From assembly GCA_038030265.1 (NCBI GenBank), contig CM075942.1:41568751-41632750 (forward strand): DNA of 64,000 nt, read 5' to 3'. The notes below the pieces were generated by a model. The model saw only the letters and a list, made by a program, of their open reading frames with translations, searched no databases and was not told the DNA's origin. This document shows, in pieces, positions 22,524 through 33,232 of the stretch. Position numbers and translations under genes: made by a program. This DNA is from Corythucha ciliata (Eukaryota > Arthropoda > Insecta > Hemiptera > Tingidae). Within the stretch, counting starts at the first letter, position 1; the number at the start of each line of letters is the position of its first letter.

Positions 22524-22907
22524 TCGGGGGCGCCGGGCTTTGAACCCGGCAAGCGCCTAAGCCTCACTCGGGCTCCTACGCCATACCCAGATCTAACTGT
22601 GCACTTCACACCCGTACTACGCGGGCGTTTCGGTCGGTGCGCGGTTTGTTGAACGCACATCGCCGGGAATGCCCACACGAAGTCGGGTGTGCCGTGTCAC
22701 AGCTCGCCGTGACCCAAAAAATCAGCCCATGTTTTAATTTAAAAAAATACTGTACACAACGCGTCAAAAAAGTGATTTTGGGGTCTCGAGAAAAGGTCAG
22801 GCTCGGCTACGCCTCGCCCGTCCAATTTTTTTCTCTCGGCCTCCAAATAATCGCTTTCTTGCCTAGGCGTATAATCTACTATTCCTAAGACTATTCCTAA
22901 AGAAGTG
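21468..22907. repeat. long interspersed repeat R9, copy 1
   Basis: Starts TAGTGATGCACGAGACCGAG and ends near AAAGAAGTG. It matches 33233-34733 along its length in the same orientation: the GAGACC-rich start, the poly-C followed by AACGC, the CACTAGTGAAGGAAAG motifs, and the final ACAACGCGTCAAAAAAGTG block. It has no coding frame. It is interrupted by a tRNA-like insertion. Confidence 0.7.
22483..22696 (-). mobile_element. poly(A)-tailed tRNA-like retroposon inserted in R9
   Basis: On the minus strand, about 170 bp ending in a tRNA-like 3' part (A-box-like TGGCGTAGGAGCC, B box GGGTTCAAAGCCC, then GCCCCCGAC) runs directly into A39. The other R9 copy reads CACTCACTTTATCGCCGTGG through this point (34530), so it is the empty site. 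Having the tRNA-like part next to the A tail, not at the head, is unusual for a SINE. Exact target duplications are not clear. Confidence 0.55.
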
Positions 22908-25618
22908 AGTGGAACCGTGGAAATTATATCCCAAAAAGGTCAAAGTCAGTTGATAATGTTAATGAGTTGGTAGAAGAATTGAGGCAGGGAAGCCCGCTTT
23001 CATCTTACGCGCTTCTTACGCGCTTCTTATGTTTCTTCTTTTTCATTTCTCTGAAATGAAGTTGTGCGGCAAATGGGAGACTTTACGGAACCGTTATATT
23101 AAGTAATTATGAACCTAGGTTCTGTGGCGTCGAGCCAATGGCAAGGTCAAGAAAGCATGAAACCCTCTATACACATACATATAGTATAAAGTGAAGTATA
23201 TGTTTTCGGTGTCAGGCTACTTTTTCTGAGGGAAAAGCCTAAAAAAATATAATAAAAAATCTATGATGAGCGGTTTTCATGCTATCGTAGAAAAACAGTG
23301 TCACTTCAGGTAAGAACACACCCCAAAAAATAAAAGACTGCAGCGTGTGTGAAATTATGGTTACTTTCATCACGAAATGTGAAAAGTTATAATACGCATT
23401 TTCCATGCGCCGTAAATCAGAGTGCAGCCGATGGGGTCTTTCAAAATGCATTGACTAAATAAAACAAATTCAATACTGGAATTTTTCGTCCCTCTTCTTC
23501 TAATAGACCCCATATACCCTGGCTCCGGCAAGCGGTACTTCAATACCAAAGGGGTTTTCGGCTTTTCCGATTTTTTCTTTGGCTTGCAGCCGCAGGACCC
23601 GTTGTCACCGGTTTCGTCACGTCCAAATGGAGGCAGACAATTTTTAACGCTATTAGGGGATTACTCTAGACTTTATGCGCTGGGTAAGAAAAGTATGCAA
23701 ACGGTTGCACTTTTTACGTCGCTGGCTCTTGTTCTAATGTAATTACTGCCCCGTTTTTTAGAACGTAAGTTTTAACAATCAATGAAAGTATAACTAGTTC
23801 TCTTTTAGAAAGAAATTCCTTCTGGTTTCCTTGAGCATTTATAATCTAGTGGGAAATCAAGGAAATTGAAGTTTCGAACTGATGGCAAGAAGGTTTGAAT
23901 TTATTTAAGGAAGAAGGAAAAGTTGTGGATCAGGTAGAGGTGCTTGGGAAGTGAATATGCAGATTGCCGAGTGCCCTTAAAATTATTATTAGCTTATTCT
24001 AGTTTCCACAGTGTACCTATTGAAACCTACAAGGCAGAAGTTAGTTTTTTGTAAGTAATTAAACTCCTGGTGTGAACTTGCCAATCAAAGGAACTCTTGA
24101 CCTGTCAGTATACGTTGTAGGTTATGAGAAAGGGGTGTGCATCATATTCCCTTTAACCACACACTATGGGATTTCAACAATTATGTCCGAAACAGAATGT
24201 CTTGTTGGAGGTACTTTATAAACCTATTAACAATAAACTTTGCTAGTACGGTGGGGGTGTGGGATTAATGGTCTATAGTCGCTTTTCCCGCAATCTCCCT
24301 TTCAGCCCTAATTCTCGTCCGCGCAATTTCCTAATTTATAATCATCTCCTTTCCCAACACTCCTCCTTCACACATTTTCCTTCGCTTCTTCCTCTTCCAT
24401 TACGCGACCCAACCCGGGAACTAAACAACGGAAGCACACCAAAAAGTTTACTCCTCGTTTACAAATCACGCCCTCTTCTCGATTTAACTTCATCTCCTTA
24501 ATCTAACGGTATTATGGACGAAAGGGTCGAGAAATTACACTAGAAGTAGCTAATTACTCTTGGTTTCAAGTAGAATCAACTGAACACGATTCGGCAACCA
24601 TGTCCATCAGCAGCAGTTTTCCATTTCCATTCATTCCATATTTTAAAGAAGAGTCATTGTCAGTGCCCTACTACATATAACCATCCCATAATATTGCAAT
24701 GATCTATAAATCAAGCATGGAGTCAAAACCTATGCTGGTAGTTGATTGTTTTTTTTTTTTTGTACAAAAACTGCAAAAAGAGAAGTCAGATTTAAATGTT
24801 TAAAAAGGTTGAATGACAACCCCAGTTAACAATAGAAAATATTCAAATGAAAAAAACAGGGATGGGTGAAGGGTTTAAATTCACTGATAATTTAGTTGCG
24901 GGGTACTAAAATACATGAGTACATCTACGTCAGCAGAAGGGGAAGGAGACGGCTTTTTCAGATTTTACCGATTCTGTCTGTTTGAGGCATTAAAAAATAC
25001 CTAATGGAATGGAAGTAAAAAAGAGGGGCGTCTCCGCGCTTTCCATAACGATGGAATAAAGCTTTCGCATTTCCCTTTTTATACGGAGGCTTGGCTAGTT
25101 TTGCGCTGCTCCCAACGTGCTATTTCTATTTATCACGATAAAGTTTGAAATAATTTGCATAGTTCTATACGCAATAATTCGCAAAACAATATAATATGTA
25201 TATTTGAATCAAGGAGATGGTGCTCTGCTGGTAAAGTGGATGAATAAACCTTGTACCCGCATTATTAAACATTAAAAGCGCATTCTCTTCGATATATCCG
25301 TCGTTAAGATGCGGAATTGGCTCGTCGATCACGACGCCACGTGATCGCGTGGCTTGACGCAGTTTAAATTAATTTCTCGCCTACCAAAGCGTTTGTCTCG
25401 TCGCCTAAAATCATACAGGATGGTACATACGTTGAATAATCAGTCGACGAATGAGTGCTTCCGTCAAAGCAAATATTATTGAGCTTGGACGTGGAAAGTG
25501 AAATCAACTTAGCCGCGTTTGCTTTAGGTTGTTGAGCGACTGAAAAGGCGAAACATCACTTATTTTTCGTTCGAGATAATGTAAGATATTCTTATCCAAA
25601 GTTTCTGAATTTCCCGAA
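22908..25618. other. intergenic DNA, nothing recognised
   Basis: About 2.7 kb without convincing coding sequence, RNA gene or repeated unit shared with the rest of the window. Confidence 0.4.
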
Positions 25619-26792
25619 TAACGGTGCAATTAGGTCTAAACCCCAACATTCAAAGTAAAAGTCTCATTCCAACGCCAAATTGTTCTTTTCTACCCACATA
25701 CTGATTGGTAAAAAGTTCCACCACCTGGAGCTACGGGTATTGGTGGGAAGGGGGGAATAATTTGGTGAATTCTACTTTGTGTCAGTATTTCTCAAATATT
25801 TTGAAATCTATGAGGTTTAGCGTGGAAATGAGTATTTACAAAAATAATCTTCATCCAATGGGGAACTTGCGTGAATGCCCATTTAGGAAAAAAGTAAATC
25901 GGTGAATTAACACATGGATAGAAGGATATCAACGGTGGTTGCAGACCGATTGGTGCATTTGGTGATTTTTAAATCAATTTCAAAGTTCTTCAAGAAGGGA
26001 TGGATGGTGCGAGGGGAAAATGACGTCAATGGTCACTTGTGAAGCATCTGAGGGAACTATAACAGTTTTTGTTTACAAATAATAAGAAAAATTGTCCCCT
26101 TGAAAAAGCTTCTTAAGCTTTGGTTTCCTAGAAAAGCGGAGCCGTAATATTACGGTAGAAAATTTCCCACCGTCACGACGAGACCAATAGAGCATTTTCC
26201 ATTTTCAGAATGAAATGCACAAAAGAGGCAAGTTCTCCATTGTAGAGTTTACGTTAATCTACGACAAAAGGCCAGATTTTTAGGAGTTGATGATAATTTT
26301 GAGCAATGAAATGGCCTCCATCCTAACTGAAATTTTCCGTAGTTTCTAAAACTGTCATCAAAGTTTGGATCAAGTGAGATATAAGCCGAGAAATCTGGGA
26401 TTTTTGAAAGCAATTACCGTTATTTTTGTTTTAATTTAGAAAAATCGTAAATCTTGAATGGACCTAGATAGAACACGTCACTGTAACTTTCGAACCGTTC
26501 ACTTTGGTAAGATTATCTCGAGCCTATTTTTTTGGGGAAAAATGAAGATAATTTTTGTCAACGATCATTTTCTCGCTAAATCTAATATATTTCGAAATAT
26601 TTGAGAAATACGGGAACAAATCAAGATTTTTACTAACTTATTACCCCCTCCCATCCAAACCTGTAGCACCAAATGGTGGAACTTTTTACCAATCAATTAT
26701 GTGAATTGTGAGCAACAACTTGGCGTTGAAGGGAAACTTTTACTTTGGATGTTGAGGTTGGGCCGTTTTTTGACTAATTGCACCGTAGTAGA
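25619..26792. mobile_element. 1.17-kb inverted-repeat element
   Basis: Arms of about 240 bp, 25619-25855 and 26541-26792, are imperfect reverse complements (for example GATTGGTAAAAAGTTCCACC at 25705 against its complement near 26676). The arms are clearly diverged, so this is older than the other inverted repeats here. A fragment of the DINE-like 3' end lies in the loop. Confidence 0.65.
26171..26226 (+). repeat. DINE-like 3' end fragment
   Basis: GAGACCAATAGAGCATTTTC followed by AATGAAATGCACAAAAG matches the 3' hairpin end of the DINE-like family with minor changes. Confidence 0.5.
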
Positions 26793-27943
26793 AGGACTAG
26801 CGTAACATTATTTGAAATCTTTGCGGAGGATAAAGCACTGTTTGTAGATAAATTAATTAATCATTCTGAAACAGTAGGTAAACAAGGATTTTGGTACTCT
26901 TCCCGAAGCTACACACGAATACTTCCTCCCACCTCCATTCCTCCAGACTGACTGTACCCATGCGTCTCAAATGGAATTTTAACTTACTGATGAAGCTGCG
27001 GGTTTACGTTCCTGAGCGACGATTTATGGGAGTTGTCTTCTGACACAACGCTGCGAGAGCATTATGAAATATTTACTTTGGCGTTTATTTCAAAGCTTGC
27101 GTAAAAGTGAAATAGAGTCATATTCGAGCATGAACATTCAAAGACAACATGATATATTCATACATATATGTATTATAGCACAAAATGCACATGGAACTAG
27201 ACTGATTTCAGGGGTACATTTCATACTATTCATCGCCCAGTTAGCCACGGATCACAGGCCACCTATCTTGAATTTAATAACGGATAATATGAGCTAGAGC
27301 ATAACAAACGTAATTCTGCATAAATTTTAAAAAGGTAACGTTTGAATTAGTCGTGGATGTACACACCTCTATTTTTTTCACTAGAATTTACGTATTTTAA
27401 TCCAGCATTTCTTGACTTTTCATTCGCGTATTCTCCTTCCTCAAGATGATATGGGGTTGCGAAGTTAAGAAATTAAAATTTAATGACCTCCCTCGTGCCT
27501 CTTACTATCTTTCATTTCAATTTACAGTTGCCGTGCTTATGAATAAAGTTGGTTGTAATAACGCCTGAAAGCCGAGCATATTTTTCATCTTGGGTACATA
27601 CTATGTACATAGTTACAGAAGATGATTAAATTTGATAACAACGAGATGCATTTACTAATGGGGAGTCCTTAGGGGAAAAGGTTAGTAGAATCTCTTAGAC
27701 CTACAGTACGGGACCCTCCGAAAGAGAGCAAGTTGGATCATCGTACGTATTTAATGCTAAAAACGGTGGGGAGCATAAGAAACGCTTGAATTTCACAATA
27801 ACTTTGTTCGTTGATTCCAAAGTCGTATAGATTGTTACGGGGCTAGAAAAATTGGGTCGAGCCCCGATCCCTCGAGGGGAAAAATAAGAACTATCACCAG
27901 CCATAATCTTTTTGTACTTTAGTTGGGGGGGGGGGGTGTGATT
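26793..27943. other. intergenic DNA, nothing recognised
   Basis: AT-rich and non-coding. A poly-G run lies at about 27925-27936. Confidence 0.4.
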
Positions 27944-28399
27944 TTGGCTGCGCCAATAATCAGGGAAGGAGAAAGAAGGATGGGGGGTGTGTGACTTTGG
28001 CTGAGCCAATATCACGGAAGGACGACGCTCGGGGAAGAGCGCTTGGAACGTACGAGCCGTCGGAAGCGCCATAGCACTTAGACTTGCGTGGTCGATCCGC
28101 GGTGAAAAAAGAAAATTAACCGGAAGAGTTTGGCTGAGCCAAATTACTCTAAAGGAAGAGGCGGTCGAAAAGACAGGAAGAGAAAGCAGTCCACTCCGGG
28201 AGAATGAGTGTAAAGAGAACGACGCTTTAGGAAAGGAAAAAACATACGAGCCAAGAAGGACTTGTCTTAGGCAGGCGAAACAAACGTTCTTCCGGAGGCT
28301 GGCTGGGCCAGTACCCCTTATCGAGACGTTGACAGGAGGATACCTGAACGCAGGGCAGAACAGGTTCCGAGGAAGTGGAGACCTTGTTGGCTGAGCCAA
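27944..28399. repeat. five iterated TTGGCTGAGCCAA palindromes
   Basis: Perfect 13-bp palindromes (one central base) at 27944-27956, 27997-28009, 28130-28142, 28299-28311 and 28387-28399, with small variants that keep the symmetry (GCG core, CTGG/CCAG ends). Spacings are irregular. Purine-rich plus-strand DNA lies between them. Compensatory variants suggest selection on the dyad or an inverted-repeat mobile ancestor. Confidence 0.6.
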
Positions 28400-29331
28400 T
28401 CGAAGGGGGAGGTATACCGTTCTTCACCAACACGGCTTTGAGAAAAGCCATTGAAGAAGGTTTTAAAAATAAAGCTTGTTGGCTCGACTATATTTTAATA
28501 GGAGCGAGCAAGTTTTCCTGCGGAGAGGAAAATAAAGAAACAAGCCTTTTGGAAAGCACCCCGGCAAGGGTATGAGAAGAAGGAAGAGTTTTAAAAAAAA
28601 GAGTGAAGCGAAGAGACGAGGACGAGATCGAAAAGAAAACCAAGCGACGGTTCAGGAGTCGTCGAATGCTCATTCTCAGTTGGGGGGCCTTCAGCCAGGT
28701 CTTATCGCGTGCCGTTGTACCTCCAAATTCGGAAAACAGACGGTGCAGACTTCTCCAAGACGAATTATTCCCAACTTCTCAAGATTTCAAAAAGCCAGTC
28801 GGTTGAAAGCAGATGGTATGAAAAGACATCTGTTCGCATCGAGACCAGGAAGCAGAGTGTCAAGGCAGAGTGTGTTGAACTTTTAACTGAGAGACTTATT
28901 TATATTATATTTCGGAGGTTCTTTGTGATTGGTTCTTGAAATGGAAACGGAAAAAATGGAGAGATCTGATAGGCTCGCATCGATGTTTGGATGCAACAAG
29001 GAAAACAACATTTTAGTGCATTTAATTTTTCTGACAAAATAGGACAATAAATAGGAACGCAGCACACCAAGGCAAAACAGCGAAGCAACAAACGTGCACG
29101 TTGTTGTAAACAGTAAGGTTCTATGATGATTGCAGTGATACTGGATTCAGGGGTGAAGTGGTTGGGCAGACGGTTGGTGAGGATGGAATAGGGACATGCC
29201 TGAGAGGGGTTGGTTGGCGGTTGTGATGTCACCATTTCCAACCCTCGTCTAACAATAAGTCGATCATCTGGTATTCTGGTAATTCACGGATGTTTTAAAA
29301 TTCAATTAAAAATCGCTGCCTGCACCTATTG
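28400..29331. other. purine-rich intergenic DNA
   Basis: The plus strand is GA-rich to about 28870, which opens frames in several registers. No motif is recognised. Confidence 0.35.
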
Positions 29332-29882
29332 CAAGGTGACTAAAGTACGCGACACGAAATAAGGCGGGTGTGACTCATCGACTAAAAAACCAACGTTGCG
29401 CATTATAGTCCCAAAGATGCGATGAAAAGCTCAAGTCTACACCCATAGCTGGCAACGTTGCGCTCCCATCGTTGTCACTTTGGAGAGCTGTGAGCCGGTG
29501 AGCGTTCGTAAAACCCCACCCCACATCACCACCCACAACGCACGGAGTGGCAACAGGGCATGGGAGGGCCGATGAGTCACACCCGCCTTATTTCGTGTCG
29601 CGTACTTTAAACTTTCTATAGGTGCCGCAGATTTCGGCCATTACTGTCCTTCATCTACGTCACGGGCAGTCCCAAGTGCCTTTGCGCAGGACCTAGTACA
29701 TTATTAACTGTTATTGGGCTGTGATTTTGTGATTGATAACCGTAAATTTCAAAATGAACTTGTTTTGCTGCTCTAGAGTGAGCAATCGGGAGCAAAGGAC
29801 TGCTGGTGACGTCAGTCTCCATCCCTCCCGTCCCATGGCAGGGGGAAATCTGCGGCACCTATAGTAAAGTTTAGACACCTTG
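29332..29882. mobile_element. hAT-type MITE with 8-bp target duplication, split by another MITE
   Basis: Ends CAAGGTGACTAAAC and GTTTAGACACCTTG are inverted repeats extending into CTATAGGTGCCGCAGAT. Direct repeats ACCTATTG at 29324-29331 and 29883-29890 are an 8-bp target duplication, the hAT signature. Without the inner insertion it is 284 bp, against 288 bp for the copy at 49423-49710. Confidence 0.85.
29343..29607. mobile_element. 265-bp TA-target MITE nested in the hAT MITE
   Basis: Perfect TIRs of 38 bp start AAGTACGCGACACGAAATAA. TA duplicates lie at 29341-29342 and 29608-29609. The uninterrupted copy reads GGTGACTAAACTTT through the site, proving the TA target and clean insertion, as for Tc1/mariner. 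Confidence 0.9.
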
Positions 29883-29890
29883 ACCTATTG

Positions 29891-30735
29891 AGTTGCGGTT
29901 TTCACCATTCTCTTTTGTTTTAGCACGAAAAAAAATGAAAAAAATTTCGTGCAAGTTCTCCATTGATCTAGCAGACTAAAACTGAAGAAGATTTCCGTTG
30001 AACTAAAATACATTTATTGTATCTATTGAAACTGTGTTGTTTCACGATGTTTTGTCAAGTGCAGCGAGACCCTGGGCTTTCTCAAGCGTCAGGTGGGCAT
30101 GGTGTTTCTTCCATCTCATCTGCAGACCGAGCGTTGAGGGCGAGTTTCACGCAGATAGTACCTCGCCCCTTCCAAATAGCCTTCGTCAAGTACATGGCAT
30201 GTTTTTTCACGCCTTATTTGTCTGCACGGATTTTAAGTATTCATTCCAATCTACAGAAAATTGTACATAACATGCAGTAGTATACATTTTCCAAATTTCG
30301 TCATCAAAACAACTTCAAACCCATGTTGAACTTTTACCTTGTAAATTTACGTTCTTCCTTCGACTCACTAACGGCGGACATCTATCCACAGTTTCTTCCA
30401 AGTTCCTCTGGCTGTGCTGGGTTTTACACCGGGGCACGAATCACGACGGAATTTGAAGTTGAAATTAATTGTTTTTATAAAGAAAATGGATAGAAAAGAA
30501 TCGAAATAATAAACAAATATTCTATCGTTGAAAATGTCCAAAATCCAGCTGTAACTTTATTTGCTTCACTAAGAGCGATTTCCATTCAACACACTACAGA
30601 AGTTTAGTGCCGCGTCCTTTATATGAACATATGTTTCAATTCAGAGAGGACGGGTGGAAAAACTCACACCACACTAGTGTATTGTATTGAATGGAAAAGG
30701 CCTTAACTTGTAGCTTGTGAAGCAAACACTTAATA
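29891..30735. other. intergenic DNA, nothing recognised
   Basis: AT-rich. Two short overlapping plus frames at 30017-30280 show no known motif. Confidence 0.35.
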
Positions 30736-30870
30736 GGTCCGTTCCATTGTTTTGCACTAGCTACACTAATGTAGAAAACCATGTGATTTAATTGACTTAT
30801 TCTGAAAAATTGAATGAAACCAGATGATTTTCTTCGAACGTGTAGCACTCGCGAAACAATGGAACGTACC
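30736..30870. mobile_element. 135-bp MITE (GGTCCGTTCCATTG family)
   Basis: GGTCCGTTCCATTGTTTTGC at the left mirrors GCGAAACAATGGAACGTACC at the right. The second family copy, 39024-39570, is interrupted by other MITEs; this one is the empty version. Confidence 0.75.
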
Positions 30871-31977
30871 TTATATGTATTTAAAAAAAAGTTGGGACCA
30901 AATATTGGAAGAGTGCTCAGGCGGGATCAAAATTTCCAATTTCGTAAATGACTACCGTTGCCATAGCGATCGCGATATGTGGAAGAACTTGGTTTCTATA
31001 CAACTTTGGTTGGCTGCTTCCAGTATTTTTTCAAATAAAATAGAAAAAACGAAACACATCAATTAATTGATTGAAATCACGCTTCCCTATGGCAACTGCC
31101 AATAGTACAGTACTGGCAGCAGTCACCGAACAAAGCTAATACTGAGCCCTCGACGAGGGGCCCTCGTCATCAGAAGGTCAAAGTATACTAAAAGAATCGG
31201 TCAAACAACTGATTTCATAGTTTGGAACACTACATCCTTCCACACTGGACAACATTTCTGGATTCTGCCTACTCAAATAAGGTCACGCGGGTTGCTGACT
31301 AACTTCCTTACAATTGTTGGTACTGCTCATGATGATGAGTGATGACAATAGTGTTGTAGTTGATGATAATGATAAGCGATCGTAAGGGCGCGATTTTTAT
31401 GCGATGATCGTTCAAAAATCAAGTAATTTTCCTTTTTTTTCTCCCTCCTCATGGGGCAAATAAAATACTGAATAGCTTCGCCAATGTCCTTGGTTGTTTC
31501 AAGTTTTTTCCTCCCCCTGCTTCACAAAATCTGTGTCACTTACTGATCCTTGTGCTCTACTTACCCTATTTTTAAGAATATTTATTATGAAAATTTAAAG
31601 GTAATTCTGCCTACCATAGAATTGATAGAGAGCTCAGGGAAAAAAGAAAATATGCAGCTCCTTTTTGTGTTATTCATAAGGGAGTCCTTTTTTCCATGTT
31701 AAAAAGTGAATGATTTATGAAAAATGAGTTTCAACACTTGAATACAGAGAGCGGGGAGGGAGTTTCTTTCTTTTTTATTATTTGTGCGAGAAAATTAAAT
31801 GAAAAAAAGAAGAATCCATTCCCACAGTTTCGCTTTAGACAACCGTCTTCACCAACAACCGTTTCCTCCATTATTATAAAACACACAACTCAAAAATTAG
31901 CCACAGGAAAAGGCCATAATTTTTCCCGCACGCGTACAACCAAAAGAAATATTATTGTTCTCCAGAGTTCTGGAGAG
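30871..31977. other. intergenic DNA, nothing recognised
   Basis: No coding or repeat signal that I could support. Confidence 0.35.
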
Positions 31978-31991
31978 AACTACAGAGAGTT

Positions 31992-32193
31992 GATATTGTT
32001 AGTGTGATCGCTTAGACTACGAGGGTTAGTAGGTAATGCATGCATGAAACTGTAGCCGTAGGAGTCTACGTTGTCTGTCTTCCCTCGTTGAGGTGCGTTA
32101 GAAACGAACCGGTTTCGGCTGCTCGCCATCTTCAGCGTCTGTAAGTACAACTGACAACGTAGGCTCCTACGGCTACAGTTTCATGCATGCATT
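31992..32193 (-). mobile_element. small hairpin retroposon-like element, copy 1
   Basis: It lies between 14-bp direct repeats AACTACAGAGAGTT (31978-31991 and 32194-32207). On the minus strand it starts AATGCATGCATGAAACTG and ends CACTAACAATATC. Most of it is a hairpin with arms of about 45 bp (CTGTAGCCGTAGGAGTCTAC and its complement). The two ends are unlike each other. There is no A tail. Confidence 0.7.
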
Positions 32194-32207
32194 AACTACA
32201 GAGAGTT

Positions 32208-33124
32208 CTGGGCTGAATAATAAATAAATACATACAAATAAACAAATAATAAATACAAAATCGGAAAAATAAATAAATACAAAATCGGGCCGACAACTGT
32301 TGGCAGGAAAGAGTGCATTTATAAGAGTATTCCAAACCATTGAAAATACATTTAGCTCTGTTTGACTCTGTTTGACTATTGACATCTATCATAAATACAG
32401 CAGTGATCTTGTCGAGCTAAGTTTGACTAACAGTCTCCCTCTCCTTGTGTAGTTATGGCAATATGGCACTTATTTTGTAACTCCACCCCTCTCATTCAAT
32501 ATGGGAGCTTATTTGATGGCTATTATCAGATGGTCTTTATCAGCAGTGATGAGCAATCCAGTTCTTTTATACATAATATATCGTTGGGTATCATCTGACC
32601 GGTGTCACTTGCTTTGTTTTGTATAAGAATCAGAATCAGAAAGAAAATTATTGAAGTAAATCCAGTAGAAAATTGAAGGATACCCCAGGAGGTCGTTTCA
32701 CTTAGTCGTCACATGAGCGCTGGAGTATTTATGAAAGATGTCAATAGTGTTACACCATTGAAAAAATCGGCGGGATGTAGTAGTAAAACCAGAGAAAATC
32801 TCAAGAAAGCTGAAAAATTTGATAAAACCCAAGGAATTTGACCTGCTGCGGATCTCCTTAAGATGTAGCCAGTACCTAGCCCATTGCCGGCCCTTACCTG
32901 GCCTGTACCCATCAAGGAATTTGACCGCAATTGACTCAAACACTGAAGAGTATAGCCTAAACTAATTGAACATAGAAGACCCTTTCTACAGACAATTATG
33001 GGAGTATTCCCCTCCTCACCGCACTACCGTAGTCACAACTCTGAATTCTGTGAAAATAAAGAAGTTAATCTTTAAATTAAATACTTACCATTTTTTACTT
33101 GTTTTGAGCACCGAGAAAAAATTG
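32208..33124. other. intergenic DNA, nothing recognised
   Basis: AT-rich. An ATAAATA-rich patch lies at 32216-32285. Confidence 0.35.
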
Positions 33125-33198
33125 TTCCCAGGGTGGGCTTCGAACCCACGACCTCTTGGTTTCGCGGCAGGTGCTCTAACCAACTGAGCTACCCGGGA
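33125..33198 (-). tRNA. tRNA-like sequence, probable pseudogene or SINE head
   Basis: On the minus strand: acceptor TCCCGGG pairs with CCTGGGA (one G-T), D arm GCTCAGTTGGTTAGAGC is intact (A box), and T arm GTGGGTTCGAAGCCCAC is perfect (B box). The anticodon arm CCTGC/CCAAG has two mismatches and the base before the anticodon position is G, not T. Two good arms and promoter boxes with a broken anticodon arm mean a tRNA pseudogene or tRNA-derived repeat, not a working tRNA. Confidence 0.55.
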
Positions 33199-33232
33199 GT
33201 CCACGCAAAGATCGAATCCACCCAGGATAAAT

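Noticed and set aside
27701..28399. 232-codon minus-strand open frame
   Set aside because: It lies in purine-rich DNA, which removes stops on the other strand. It has no recognisable motif and contains the iterated palindromes. Composition explains it.
28572..28886. 104-codon lysine/arginine-rich plus frame
   Set aside because: It arises from the same GA-rich stretch; the basic residues follow from base composition.
33125..33198. A functional tRNA gene
   Set aside because: The anticodon stem has two mismatches and the loop lacks the usual T before the anticodon. It is kept only as a tRNA-like sequence.
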